Source: Dendrocalamus latiflorus
Lineage: Eukaryota > Streptophyta > Magnoliopsida > Poales > Poaceae
Length of the DNA stretch: 64,000 nucleotides
NCBI GenBank assembly: GCA_017311315.1
Contig: CM029612.1
Location: forward strand, 53,030,200-53,094,199
Direction: 5' to 3'
In this document: in pieces, positions 35,388 through 47,946 of the stretch
How positions within the stretch are numbered: the stretch's first letter is position 1
How the letters are laid out: each line of letters begins with the position of its first letter
Program-made: the position numbers and the translations under genes
Notes under the pieces: generated by a model
What the model saw: the letters and a program-made list of their open reading frames with translations, nothing else
Database searches by the model: none
What the model was told of the DNA's origin: nothing

Positions 35388-36610
35388 CATGTAGACCCAT
35401 GCAGGTTCTTGGTTGTTGGTAGGTGATTTGAATGGCCGGTGGTGGAGAATATGATCAAGGACGGCATAATATCAGAATAAATGCGATGAGAGTGATTTGC
35501 ATGTGATACGCCTCTGTCATGGCAACCAAACTTCAGCTGGTTAGCACTCAGCAGCTGCTAGAAACATCAGCAATTCAAAGCATGGCCATATATGTAGCAT
35601 GCGAGCGTGCATTAAGCCCTATTTAAGTGTGCTGCAGGAAGTTTGATGCTAAGCATAAATTAATGATGATAGGAAAGGCCGAAAAATGATGCCTTGCCCC
35701 TGTGTGTTTACTGTTTAGCTGCTTTGGCATAACGGGGCAAACCATGTGATAGCGTCTCGGCCGCGATCAAAGTTTACACACTGTTTTATACTGTTTTATT
35801 TCACTATTACACACTGTTTTATACTGTTTCGAGCTTATTTTAGCAGTAGTTGCTGTAAGATTTTTCGTGCCCATAGCTTCACTCCTGCTTCTCCATGCCC
35901 TGATGTTAACAAATTATTAAGTACGTATATTCATCCATCTTGGTGCTTGGTGATTGTGTTACTAGTGCCCTCCATTTTTTGTGCCGTAAGCCGTCCTTGG
36001 TGAGGTAGTGGCCGGCTAGGACAATGATTCGGTTCTCAGCGCGTCTCCTTTAAATGATATATAATATATATTATAGTAAGTAGTTTTTAAATGATATATA
36101 TTTTTAAGACGATGTCATTAGGAAGATTATAGTAAAAAGTATATTGAGTTCAGCTGTACCGACCAAAATCATATACAACTATTTTCTTTTGCGTTCTGCC
36201 TCTCACAAACAGTCAGAATTCAAAATTTTAAACTATAAACCATAAGCCACAGTCCAAAAAACTCATCAGTTGAGAAGTGACCATTTGTATAGAGTATCAC
36301 TAACTTTTGGTAACCCCTTTTTCTTGTTTGGATATAATAGAAGCATGAAAGTAAGTAGGAAAGAAAGGTCTTTCAAGTGTGCTTGTGCATGAAAAGGCGA
36401 GTAGCAAAAGAGCAACGGATGGCTTTCTCGCCAGGATCGGTTCCCCTTGTTTGTTGTCGTGGCTATGCTTTTTTTTATTTTACACGCGCTTCAGCTTGTA
36501 GATCAAGCAAATGCTAGTATATGTATCGAAATATTATCTGGGCTAAGTTAGTTTATTACAGTTTGAAGCTTGCACAGTGTGCTTCGAAACAGAAAGGTGT
36601 GTAGCCAAAG
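35388..36610. other. Intergenic with a diverged MITE
   Basis: A diverged second-family MITE is at about 36035-36260. The ORF at 35746-36003 includes a duplicated ACACTGTTTTATACTGTTT unit and has no domain. No gene seen. Confidence 0.35.
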
Positions 36611-36844
36611 GGCATGTTCTTTTCTTCCAAAGCTGGTGATTTTTGCTATAGTATATAACTTTCAAATAGAGTATTTTCTCAAGACGAGATTTACAAGTTA
36701 AACGATTTATACGTTAAAAGTCCAACATCTGTACCAATCAAAATCATAAGTGAGTATCTATCTCTCTATAATCTATACTGCAAACAACCAAAATTCAAAA
36801 ATTTCAATCAAAAGAAATAAACCGGAGCCGTTACCAAACATGCC
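36611..36844. mobile_element. Short MITE, second family
   Basis: Inverted ends GGCATGTT (left) and AACATGCC (right), with an AT-rich interior including AGTATATAACTTTCAAATAG and TACCAATCAAAATCATAAG. No transposase. Confidence 0.5.
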
Positions 36845-37215
36845 ATTTGCCTCTTTGTGGGCAGCCTGAGACGAGAGTGAAAACTCTTTTACTGCTTCTT
36901 GAGCTGCAGGGCCCCTATGGACAGGTGGGCCCGAAACACCCAAGCTTGTCCAAATGCAGGGGCCTAGTGACAGGTGGGCCTAGCACGAGGAGAGGACCGC
37001 ACGTAGTAAATTTTGTAGCCCTGCGTGTTAGAGTGTTATTTTTACCCCTTACCAAGACGGTAAGATCCGGCCATGGGGCGACCAATCATCGCATTAACAG
37101 TTCTGCTGCATTGACCATGTGTTGTTACTGTTTCCCCAGCCAGCCAACAACCCCTGGCAGGCAGCGCGAGCACTGTGGTTACTGTGACCTGGTTTTTACC
37201 ACGGTTTCTTTACTT
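36845..37215. other. Intergenic, no supported gene
   Basis: A frame at 36847-37260 (137 aa) spans this stretch but has no recognisable domain and no plant-gene codon pattern. I do not call it. Confidence 0.35.
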
Positions 37216-37433
37216 TTAGCCCCGCTCGGTAGAACTTTAGCTTCGCTCTTGATTTTTTAGCTTCTTATTTTTACTATTTTTTAGTTCTTTGGGTTTTTAT
37301 TTTTTCTCTTAATATTTTTAATTTTTAAATTTAATTACGCTGAAAAAGTTAATAATAGTTACAACAAAAAAATCTGTTATAATAAAAAACCAGAAGAACA
37401 GATTTAAAATTCCAATTAAACACCACCTTAGTT
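37216..37433 (-). mobile_element. hAT-like MITE, diverged copy
   Basis: Starts GCCCCGCTCGGTAGAACTTT, complementary in style to the GAGCGGGGCC end of the 38.7-kb copy, and has AATTTAATTACGCTGAAAAA inside. The other end is unclear. Confidence 0.4.
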
Positions 37434-37826
37434 AGTTACTATAATAACAGCCTTGTTAGTACTGACTCACCTCTGATTTTCACAGTTTGAGGCTGATATA
37501 CTTTTTCGAAGTGAGCAACATCCGAACAACGTCTGGAACAAGCACAGTTAAATGTAGAGCGATGAGTGTACGGACGACGATAGTTTTATGGAATGGTACC
37601 AACATTTTATGAGCGGCATTTCTTATGCAGAGTCGCATACCCTTTCCGTTAGAAATTCCATGGTAGTAGTTGTGTGCGGCTCGTAAATGTAACTATTTAT
37701 TTTGTCTATAAAAAAAATCACTCTCTCTGGCTTTTACTTTGTTTGTTTTCGATCACAAGCGAAAGCCACTTCTTTTAACCGAGCATTTTGGCACAAATAA
37801 AACGAGCCGTTCGGCGGTGCAAGCGT

Positions 37827-38278
37827 TAGCCCTGGGCGTTCGGTACTACCGAACCGAACGGTTCGGTTCCTCGGTACTCATACAAATTCGGTTCCTACGA
37901 ATCTCGGTACCGTTCGGTTCCTGAAAAAACTCGGTACCGAAGAAATTCGGTATCGGTTCTTTCGGTTCGGTTCTGGTATTTACCGAAATTACCGAACAGG
38001 GTACAGCAGCATGTAACATCAAGTTCAATAGCCAATTTTGACATAAATGTAACATGATTTCATATAGAATAAGTGCCAAATCATACAGAGAAAAAGCCAC
38101 AAATACATAATATTTCGGTAGTTCGGTATTTCGGTAAACCGAGGCACCGAACCGAATTTCCTCGGTAAATTCGGTTCCTGAGAACCTGGAACCGAATTTT
38201 TCGGTTTCGGTACTTTCGGTTCGGTTCTCGGTAAATTCGGTTCGGTACTCGGTTTTCGGTTTTTTGTGCCCAGGGTTA
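37827..38278. mobile_element. Non-autonomous hAT element with perfect TSD
   Basis: A 452-bp element with ends TAGCCCTGGGC (left) and GCCCAGGGTTA (right), an 11-bp inverted pair with one mismatch. A perfect 8-bp target duplication GCAAGCGT (37819-37826 and 38279-38286) identifies the hAT superfamily. Both subterminal regions carry many CCGAACCGAA/TTCGGTTCGG copies, likely transposase binding sites. The centre is AT-rich and codes for nothing. Confidence 0.9.
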
Positions 38279-38286
38279 GCAAGCGT

Positions 38287-38723
38287 GCGTTCGCAAAAGA
38301 TCACGCCCGCCCGGCCGGCCGGATCCAATGCTACGCTCGCACGACGACACGCTCCTCTTACCTCCCAGTCTTCTCACACGGCCACGGCCACTCACACGCA
38401 CCAAAAGCAAAAGCTAGCAATGGCAGGTGGGACCCCCTACGTAGGGCCCACGGGTCAGTGAGAGGCGGTCCGGTCCAAGATCACGCGCAAGGGGCTGCGC
38501 CCACGTGCCGCGGGGTGGGGGACGGGACGGAACGGAACGGAACGTAACGTGTCTCCGGGCCCGAGGTGGCGCCGCAGTGCGCAGAACTGGTGGGGCCCAC
38601 CACCAACCCCGGTAAAGAAGATTACCGGCCACACGCGCGCTTTATTCGGTCTGGGAGTGGGCATTCGATTTACTCAGTGATATCTTAAATTTATGATGTT
38701 CTAAACCTTACAAATCTAAGGCT
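38287..38723. other. GC-rich intergenic stretch
   Basis: A GC-rich stretch containing CCCACGTGCCG (G-box-like CACGTG near 38501) and a run of GGAAC repeats at about 38527-38548. It looks promoter-like, but no coding sequence can be followed from it on either strand. Confidence 0.3.
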
Positions 38724-38988
38724 TGGCTCGTTTAGTTTCTGATTTTTGACTTATCTTTTACTATTTATAATTTTTGTTTTTTTTGAACTTTTGGCTTTTT
38801 TGAGTTTTTTGCCGATTCCTTTTTCCGTATTCGTTTGCATTGGCCGTGATGACCTAGTAGTTTTTTATTTTAATTTTTTTAAAATTTAATTACGCCAAAT
38901 AAATTACCTTCAGTTACAATGAAATTTCAGCCGCTACAGTTAAATTTCAGCCATAAACCACAGTTTTTCAGCCCAACCGAGCGGGGCC
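38724..38988 (+). mobile_element. hAT-like MITE (CTCGGTTGG family)
   Basis: The best-preserved copy of this family. The left end is GGCTTGGCTCGTTTAGTTTC and the right end is CAGCCCAACCGAGCGGGGCC; the outer bases are inverted with mismatches. Interior: GTATTCGTTTGCATTGGCCG and AATTTAATTACGCCAAATAA. The flanks share only part of an 8-bp duplication. Confidence 0.6.
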
Positions 38989-40463
38989 TAGATCTCGTGA
39001 GAAGTTTCAATTGTCTTAGCCGTTCGCTGGGACTTCTATAAGTTATTTTTTATAATAAATAGTTTTTCTATAGTAGTTAACTTTTAAACAAAATATTTTT
39101 AAGATAATATCTGCTAGACTATTGTAATACATACTATAGTGCTTTTATTTATATCGATCAAAATTATACATAAATATCTCTCTATAAATTTTTTATAATA
39201 TATTATTATTTATAAATCAAAGACAAAAATTATAAGCAAAAGCCCCTTTATAAGAACGTCATCCTAATTTAGATTCACCTTGTACGAAGTGGTGGGCAAA
39301 TAAACATTGACCTTACTTCGATTATTAAATTCATGTCATTCGACTGTTTTGTTCGTTAAGGATAATCTGAAATCCCACTCATTTATTTAATTATTTATAG
39401 CTCATGGGACATATAATTTTTTATATAAATGTGGGGTGCATGTAAATTTAGTGCTGCCTTTCCTACTAGTATACCTTTATTTATTTTTCGTATATGCATT
39501 TATTCATCGTTACTTACCGAGAGTATCATTTTCATCTTTCCAAGGCAATTATGAAAGGGTGCTTAGGTCATTTCTTCTGCTTTCTCAATTTTGCACTTCT
39601 CAATCTTTGTGCAAAGCCAAAATAAACCATGCATTATACTACGAGAGGTTAAAGCACTATTTGTATTGATTTTTAAAAACTAATTTTTTTACAGTACCTA
39701 ACTTTTAAATATAGTAATTTTTTAAAAATAGTGTCTACTAATATATTGTAGTACATACTGTAGTGACTTTATTTATTTTAGCCAAAACCACATGTAAATA
39801 TCTCTCTATAAGATATTACTATTTATAAGTTAAAGCTAAAAATCAAAACCAATATGAATGCCCCTAAAACCCACTCTTCCACTGTTTATTCTGCAAAACA
39901 TTTCATTTGTATGCACACCAGCGCTTCACAAAAATTATACACCATATTTTTCACCAAACCGAACATAACTCTCGAGCCATCTCCTTGGACCCACATATCA
40001 GTGGCCGTTGGTCCCCGGTTGGACGTTGTACACGCCCGGTGCCCCTAATAATTTTTGAATCATGCAAGGGCATTTTGGTCCGGAAACCAAAAGTAAAGCT
40101 CGGAAACGGCAAAAAGTTGCAGCGAGTGTGCTCTCTCACGTCTCACCACATTCCCAGTAAGTAGGCGGCCTCACTTCACTGCCCACTTGTCGCCTCCCAG
40201 CACTAGCAGTCCCACCGGAGACGACGACCCTCCCTCCCTAGGAGGAGTGGGAGCGAGCCATTACTCGCAGCATTGTTTCAAAGTTCTCAAATCGGCCCTC
40301 GGAGCGGGCCGCGCGGTCACTGGTGAGGGGCTTCTCTGGTAGAGAGGAGAGGGGGGGGGGGGGGGGGGGGGGGGGGCGTTCTTGCGATTTCGCCGGAGGA
40401 GGGGGAGGGGGTGAGAGCAGAGGGGAGGCGGAGGAGCAGTGGAGGTGTGACGAGGCGCCGCCC
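38989..40463. other. Upstream region of the neprosin-like gene with MITEs
   Basis: Two AT-rich stretches (about 39031-39250 and 39665-39865) belong to the second MITE family. The region 40140-40463 becomes GC-rich and is probably promoter plus 5' leader of the neprosin-like gene. It contains a 26-base G run. No separate gene seen. Confidence 0.4.
40351..40376 (+). repeat. Poly-G run upstream of the neprosin-like gene
   Basis: Twenty-six consecutive G end 87 bases before the start codon at 40464. A shorter G run (about 40685-40700) lies in intron 1. Such runs can form quadruplex structures and are also prone to assembly error. Confidence 0.9.
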
Positions 40464-43400
40464 ATGGTCACAGCGCGCGGAGTCGCGTGCCTGCTGGTGG
40501 CGGTGATTTGCCTCTCGTGCGCCGCGGCCGCCGCGGCCAGGTCGACGGCTGTGAGGATGCACCGGCACCTGAAGCGGCTCAACAAGCCGGCGGTGAAGAG
40601 CATCGAGGTGCGCCGAGCTGGTTGTTTCTCTGTTGTCCTTGTGGAGATTTGAATTGCTTGCTTGAAAAAAAATAAGCTTTTTATGGGGGGGGGGGGGGGG
40701 GTTCGTCCTGGTCAAAGTTTGCGTTTTTAGCTGCATTTGGGAGGATTTGAGCAATGTGGTAGCTGTAGTTCTTGGCTAATAGTTGAATGTTGCACCCTGA
40801 TTCAAAAAGGACGGCTTTTTTGGGCTTCTTTTGTGGTTGTTCTTGGGGCAATTCGCTTTCTCGCTTTACAATTTGTGCAAAAGTTATCATCTTTCTTTTG
40901 GCTACATTAGGCAAACTTCAGCAAATTTTGCGCGAAAGATGGCGACTTTCCTTCTTGGGGCACTTTGTGCTTGTTCTTGTGTGAAGTTCTTTCTTGCTCA
41001 ACTTTGGGCAAAATTTTAGTCTTCAGAGGATGCCAAAGTAGTCCTTTTGTAATAGTGCTCTCTTCCAATAATTACCCAACCACATCTAATTTTATTTTAT
41101 TTTTGCAAATTGCAAATCGAGCAGAGCCCAGATGGGGACATCATAGACTGTGTGCACATCTCACACCAGCCAGCATTTGATCACCCTTTTCTCAAAAACC
41201 ACACTATCCAGGTAAGTTCCTTGGATTGCTCATCTCCTTTCAGCTGCAACAATATACAGTTGTACTCAAGGCGTTTTACATTTTTTACTTCTGCAGATGA
41301 GGCCGAACTATCACCCGGATTGCCTGTACGACGAATCCAAGAGCAGTGTGGCATCCAGCAGCGGCGGCGAGAAGCCCATGCTTCAGCTCTGGCATCAGAA
41401 CGGCAGGTGCCCGGAGGACACTGTCCCAATCCGGAGGACCAAGAAGGACGACCTGCTCCGGGCGAGCTCGATGCGTCGGTACGGCAAGAAGCGGCGCACG
41501 GTGCCCAACCCGATGTCCGTCGATCCCAACATGCTCAACGAGGGCGGCCATCAAGTACGTGCACGCATTATCCATCTCGTGTTGTGGTGGAAGGAAAATT
41601 CCACTGATGTGCCATGATGTGCCGTGCCACTGCTAATAACTCATTGAGTAACTGTTGTGAATTGCAGCATGCGATAGCGTACGTTCAAGGCGACAAGTAC
41701 TACGGTGCGAAGGCGACCATCAATGTCTGGGAGCCCAGGATCGAGCAGCCGAACGAGTTCAGCTTGTCCCAGCTCTGGATCTTGGGGGGTTCCTTCGGCG
41801 AGGATCTCAACAGCATCGAGGCTGGCTGGCAGGTAGCGAAAGAACCGCAAACCTCATGAGCTGAACATCACATTCATAGTCAATGTCGAGTAAATGCAGC
41901 ACCGTTTTTGCGGTTGATAGCACTGTTTCTGCGGTTGCTAGCACTGCAGCGATGCAGCGCGTGGTGTCACGACTCACGAGCTCTGAAGTCTGAATCTTTT
42001 ATGTGCTCTTTTCCGTTGATTCATTCATCAGGTTAGCCCGGACCTCTACGGGGACAACAACACAAGGCTGTTCACCTACTGGACTGTAAGTTTTGCGCTT
42101 TCCGTATAAATTCAACCTTGCAATTTATGAAATGTGCAAGTATTGATGTTTGCTTCATTGTCTCGCTATCCGGCATTGTGCAGAGTGATGCGTACCAAGC
42201 AACGGGGTGCTACAACATACTGTGCGCAGGGTTCGTTCAGATTAACAGTGAGATTGCCATGGGAGCCAGCATCTTCCCCACCTCAAGCTACTCTGGCTCC
42301 CAATATGATATCAGCATATTGATATGGAAGGTGAGCAAGTAATAAAAAGGAATAAGTCTACTCTACCCTGAACTCTTACGAAAGGCTGGAAATCAAGCCC
42401 ATACTACAAAATCGGATGTTTGACATTGTCGAACTCTTAATACTATTCACTTCACCCCTTAAGATCGAAGCCATTCCGGTTTCATTGGTGTGGCATCTAC
42501 CGTAGTATCATGTCATCGAATTTCGTCACCTCATCAACCAAATCACCTCCTCCCTCTTTCTCCATTCTCTCCCCATTTTGTTTCAAGCGAGAGGCGGCCA
42601 TGAAAGCAGCTTGACACCGGTGCGGACCGGTCAGGGACACCCACACCTTCTTCCTTCCTCCCTCTCCCTCCCCATCATCTTGTTCCTCCATGTGTCCTTG
42701 ACCCTCCCTCCCCTTACCTCCCCTGGCCATGCCCCTCCTTCCTCTCTACAGTGCATCGGCAGTGGAGGAGAGGAGGTCACCGGCTCCGTCATTGTCTTCG
42801 TCGCAGGCTTCAGCCGTCTTCCTTGTCACCAGCGTGGCCTAATCTGGGCCTGCTATGCCCAGATCTTAGGCCCACCAGCGGTGGAGGAGGTGAGGGAAGG
42901 GCGTCGGCAGAGGAGAGGGGGCTACCGGCTCCATACCTCGTGTTCGTCACCGGCTCGGGCTATCACCGGCACAGCCAAACCCGTGCCCATTGTGCCTAGA
43001 TCTAGGCCTATCGTCGGTGGAGGCGGAGGTGGCCACCACTAGATCTAGTTGCCGACTATTGAGGCAGCGGATCTAGTCTTCTTCATTTTGTCCTGCTGTT
43101 GGGTTCGTACGCCTTCTTCGGACTTGAGCTCGCCACTGTCGGTGTGGAGCGAGAAAGATGAGAGAGATGAGGGAGGGGAATAAGAGGGAGAGGAGACTGA
43201 TTGGTGGGCCCACCATGGTGATCACACTGATAGGGCTGTCATGTCACGCAGAGTAGCTTATATATGCTAAAATTGTTTCCACCATGGCGAGTGGGTGCCA
43301 CCTCAACGCAAAACCGCTTTCAATCAGTCGAGGTGGTAAAATAAACGGTACTAATAGCTGAAGGGGGTGAAGGTTAGACAATCTTAAGAGTTTAGAAGGG

Positions 43401-44318
43401 TAAAGTAGACTTATTCCTAATAAAAACTAGTAACTCACCACATGCCATGCCCAGTATGTTCAGGATTGTCACAAGCATGCAGGCCAGACAATCTTTGCCC
43501 ACTTGCAGCTGTGCTCGTACTCGTGCTCCTTGACTGAACCCTGGGGCTTTGAAAATTAGTTTCCTCCTCACTCTGCTTATAATACTTTTTTTATCAACAA
43601 CCTTTCTTATTCCTAATGATTACAATAGTTGCGCGTTTCTCAAAATGATTACTCTAGTTGTGGGTTTTTCAAAAGAAAGAACCATTGCTACTTTTTACCT
43701 CAACAAGCAAGTGGTATGCAAAGTGCGAGATAGAAAGTGAAATGTTTTTCATTTCCATTGAGCACGGGTAATGAGTGCACGGTTTGCTTGGTACAACATG
43801 AGTTGCTAAACGGCTACTGTTCCCCTTTACTGAAGTCTAGATATGTGGCATGCCAATGTTAATGATTTTGTAATGTTGATGCATCATATTCTGAAATGCA
43901 TGGCTTCTGAAGATTTCTGCTGTGTATGTTTTGTGAGCAGGATCCAAAAGAGGGGAATTGGTGGATGCAGTTTGGCAAGGATTATGTTCTCGGCTACTGG
44001 CCATCCTTCCTTTTCTCCTACCTTGCCGACAGCGCATCGATGATCGAGTGGGGTGGGGAAGTGGTGAACTCACAGCCCGACGGTGTGCACACATCGACGC
44101 AAATGGGCAGCGGGCAGTTCCCGGAGGAAGGGTTCAGCAAGGCGAGCTACTTCAAGAACATACAGGTGGTGGACAGCACCAACAACCTGAAAGCCCCAAA
44201 GGGGGTGGGCACATTCACTGAACAATCAAACTGCTATGATGTGCAGAATGGTAACAATGGCGACTGGGGCACATACTTCTACTATGGAGGTCCTGGCAGG
44301 AGCTCGAACTGCCCATAA
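40464..44318 (+). CDS. Neprosin/DUF239 family secreted protein (410 aa)
   Basis: Seven exons: 40464-40607, 41125-41211, 41297-41554, 41668-41832, 42032-42085, 42184-42330 and 43941-44318. All are GT-AG, all in phase 0. Residues 1-26 are a signal peptide (hydrophobic ACLLVAVICLSCAAAAAA). Residues about 45-165 are the neprosin activation peptide (DUF4409), with DGDIIDCVHISHQPAFDHPF. Residues about 164-408 are the neprosin domain, with NEFSLSQLWI (190-199), GCYNILCAGFVQ, WWMQFG, IEWGGEVV (320-327) and the terminal SSNCP. Neprosin of Nepenthes is a prolyl-cleaving glutamic peptidase; E193 and E321 or E325 are candidate catalytic glutamates but I could not align them. The role in grasses is unknown; secretion to the apoplast or vacuole is inferred. 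Intron 6 (1.6 kb) holds a MULE. Length is normal and the frame is intact. Confidence 0.92.
42349..43417. mobile_element. Non-autonomous MULE inside neprosin intron 6
   Basis: A 1,069-bp element with inverted ends GGAATAAGTCTACTCTACCC (left) and GGGTAAAGTAGACTTATTCC (right). It is flanked by a perfect 9-bp duplication TAATAAAAA (42340-42348 and 43418-43426). The ends are AT-rich, but the interior (about 42540-43200) is GC-rich and gene-like, so it may be a Pack-MULE with captured sequence. The interior frames (for example 42578-43042) are not recognised. No transposase. Confidence 0.88.
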
Positions 44319-45188
44319 CTAAAACACCCTGAGCAACTGTAACCATTCAATTGTAATACACCCATCTGCATCAGTTTTTTTAGCCCTAGATAGTGTGTGT
44401 CATGTGAATGGGTCCCTGTGTTGCTTTCTAATTTTTCTCTTGAGCTTTTTTTTTACTTTTCTATGTCAGGCTTCTGAAGAGAAGCATGGCATGTGGCGGT
44501 GGACCTGTGGCCTACCTCCTTTTCCTATATGGTAGATTCACTTGTCTTTATGGTTATGGAGTTTCTCTTTTGGTTTTAGCTGAAGGGTGATAGGGCCATG
44601 CTTTCTTTTTCTTGCCACCTTTTTCTCCTTTGAATGTCACTGTGGCGTATTGAAAGGAGGAATGGCAGCGATTCAGCCCTGCTCCGATTCAGTTTCTGGT
44701 TTATTTTGATTTTCGGTTTATTTAAATCAGAAGTCACTTGAAACGTGTTGGCTTCTAATTTTAGTTTATTCTGGTTTTTTAGGGTTTTTCGTCTTTTCTT
44801 TTTTTATCTTTTCCTTTGCATTGTAGGTGTAATTCTAGTGTCAGTTAGAAGATTAAGCTGTAAGCTAGTTCGAGGGAGGCTCAATGTGTTTCAATTTAGC
44901 AGCTTGTGTGTCATACATGGGTAAATGGTACGAAGTTAACTAAATGTTTAAGCTACTGTTCTCGCTAGAACATACCAAAAGAACAAGGGCTGACAGAGGT
45001 GAAGGGATTTTTAGTTTGTTCCATCAGAGATTCTTGTACTTCCTCACTAAAAAAGGTTTCTTGTATAGGTTAACCATAAAAGTATCGGAGCATATCTTCA
45101 GGTTATTTTTCATGGGGAGTTTGAATGCGTCAGCTATAGTTTTGTAAAGTACAGATCTCAATGTCATCAACAGACTTTGTCGTGAAGC
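44319..45188. other. 3' flank of the neprosin-like gene
   Basis: 3' untranslated and intergenic sequence. No further gene or element is supported. Confidence 0.4.
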
Positions 45189-45191
45189 TAA

Positions 45192-45605
45192 GATCCTGTT
45201 TGTTTCCACTTAAAATTATTATAATCTAGCTTATAATTATAAGTGAAAACAAACAGCTTAGATTATAAGGTAACTTATTATAATCTAATAGCCCAGATTA
45301 TTGTAATCTAATAAGCTCAAAAAAAAGTTTATTTCAGCTTATAGATCCACCTTTTATCTTAAGGACCATAAAACTTTAGGAATATTACACACTTTTGCCA
45401 TTCATCCATCCCCTAACTTCCTTGCCTCTCTCTCTCAAGGACATTGTAGTCTTTAAACATTCGAATACAACAATCCATAACTCTGATAATCCAGGCTGTC
45501 AAACACTTGACAGCTTATTTTCCACCAGCTTATTATAATCTAGTTTATATAATCCCTCACCTATAAGTTAGATTATAATGATCTTAAGTGGAAATAAATA
45601 GAGCC
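45192..45605. mobile_element. Tourist-like MITE (PIF/Harbinger)
   Basis: A 414-bp AT-rich element flanked by TAA (45189-45191 and 45606-45608). Its ends are inverted: GATCCTGTTTGTTTCCACTT (left) and AAGTGGAAATAAATAGAGCC (right). Repeated TTATAATCTA words fill the interior. Non-autonomous. Confidence 0.75.
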
Positions 45606-45608
45606 TAA

Positions 45609-47888
45609 CTTGTGCCAAAGCCCTGGCCAATTAGAATAACATGGTTGGTCCTTGTATCTACTAAAACCAGAAGAACAAATTGGTTACGGCCATTCTTATG
45701 AGGTGTTGCCATCCTTAACATCAGTGACTGCTACGTGTATAATATGGTTTGGTGGGGCGGAAGAGAGAACCCGTACTGTTTGGCAGGCCCGGATCAGACT
45801 TAGAGACGGTTTGGGGCAGAGCAACCACGGCTCAAATGTGTATGTTTTTATGTGGAGATGCTGGAAATTTTGAGTCTCTTGTGAAACAAGGTCCCCAAAC
45901 TTGTATTGCATATGTATGGGGATAGGTAGAAGTTGGTGGGTTATGTAGTAAGGAAAATTTTGTTTCTTGCCATTTAAAATATATGTCATATCGTTTCTGT
46001 CATTGAAAATATGCTAATTTCATTTTTGCTATTCTTCCGCCCGTGAGCATTTTGTTTTTGCCGCTCTGTCCAATTTTCCATCAAGTCAATGTGCTTTGAC
46101 CGTTAAAAAATATGCAAAAATATCGAAAAAAATATTAAAAATTAGAAGATCTAGAAAATTGAAGGGACCACTTCTAAACAATTATTTTTAAAAAAATCAC
46201 AAAAAATTACATCAAGAAAATTTTAGCAATATCCATAAAAGTTGAGAAAGATTAACATGTTTTCCTCCATGTAAATTTTTTGAGAAACTTTCTTAGTGTA
46301 TTTTTTTAAAAAAAATGTTCAAAGTTATTCTCAGGCCCTACTCAATGTGGCTTCTGCCTTTTTTTTTGCACTGTAACGGCTAAAAATATATTGTAGCTGA
46401 TATTTAGCTTTTTCTAAGTAATTAAATTTAAAAAATAAAAATAAAAAGTTATGTCATCACGGACAATGCAAGGAATAAGGAGAAAAAAACAAAAATCCCC
46501 CAAAAAGCAAAAGGGATGAAATTAAGGAGCTAGAAACTGAAGCTACATTGAGCAGTGGAAAATGGCCACCCGGCCGCTCCAGCCTCCGCCGCCGCCGCCG
46601 CCTGCCCAGCCACCCGTGCTACACGACCATCCTCCCAAGCCGGTCGCCCGTCAGTTGCTGTTGCTAGCCCCCACAACCAGCCACCGCCTCGCACCGTGCA
46701 CCATGCCACCGCCATGCGCCGCACGCTACTAGCCGCCGCCGACGGCGCTGCTGCCGCTAGCCACCAAGAAGCCGCCGACGTCAACGCACGCCGCTTATGC
46801 CTATGCTTGCGCCTGCCACCTGCGCTGCCGCCACCGCCGACCAGGCCTTGCGCCGACCTCCCCCAATGCGAGAGAAAGATAGAGAGACCTAAGGGGGGAA
46901 AGAGATGGTGGCTGGTTCGAGAAAACGAACTTACCCCTTTTTAATGAGCCCCTAACCCAGGTTAGGGCTAATTAGGGTTTGTTTTTAGTGGCCCCTTCAA
47001 GAAAAACGCAGGGTGCTACATGTTACTTTGATGGCGCGGTTGCTTATAGAAGTAGGTGGCGAGCGGTGCGAAAATTGAGAGATAGATGTATGCGTGAGAC
47101 GGTAATGAGAGAAATGAGATACATAACCTCTGTTTTATCCTTAGAATGAGACAAAGATAACAGAAGTAAAAAAATGTCTTAAGAAACAAGATGTTTATAT
47201 GTTGATTTATATCTTCTCTAACCAGAAACCAATACAAAAACGCTCATACTGCGCAATAGGTGCTGCGGGTAGTGCTGTATGGACGGAGATGGGGAGAACA
47301 CCGCTATGGCCATGGCGACAGCTGAGAAGCCGCCATAATGGAAGAGAGGTGATTAGCAAGTCTGGAGGGGCAATTAGGTCTTTTGACATTGCTAACGGCT
47401 GTCAGAGATGGAAAATGAAGTGAGTGTTACTTTGGAAAATGTGAAGGGAGTGCTGTTTCGCGACAAACCAGATCTTTAGTGTCATGAATAATGCTGTCAA
47501 ATAGGAATACAATGCTACCCACCTAAATACGCATGATAGTATGCTACTGAGCAAAATTTCCCTACTAGCTTACGTCAGAGGGGAACAGCTGAGCTCAACG
47601 ACATCGGCGTTGTGCAGGTAAGTAGGTTACACAAACTCGGCTTTAACAGGAGAGTTGCAGCCATGCAGGCTATATAACATTGACTGATAGTCAGAGCCCA
47701 GCTAAGGCTACATTTGCACCGCTTGAGCAGTTTTTCTTGATCTATGGAATGGAGTGGAGTACTTGCAGCACTTCATAAGATTATCGCACATTTTTACCCT
47801 AGAGTTCACGATCTTTTAGAGGTGTCAAAAGCTAAATTACTAAAACAACCGTAATAAAACCAAGCAATACTGCAATAAACTTTACATC

Positions 47889-47946
<58 letters not shown>

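Noticed and set aside
36847..37260. A 137-aa frame
   Set aside because: No domain, overlaps a MITE edge, and has no promoter or splice context.
46555..46944. A 129-aa Ala/Pro-rich frame
   Set aside because: Low-complexity GC-rich sequence next to a MITE, with no domain and no splice sites that extend it.
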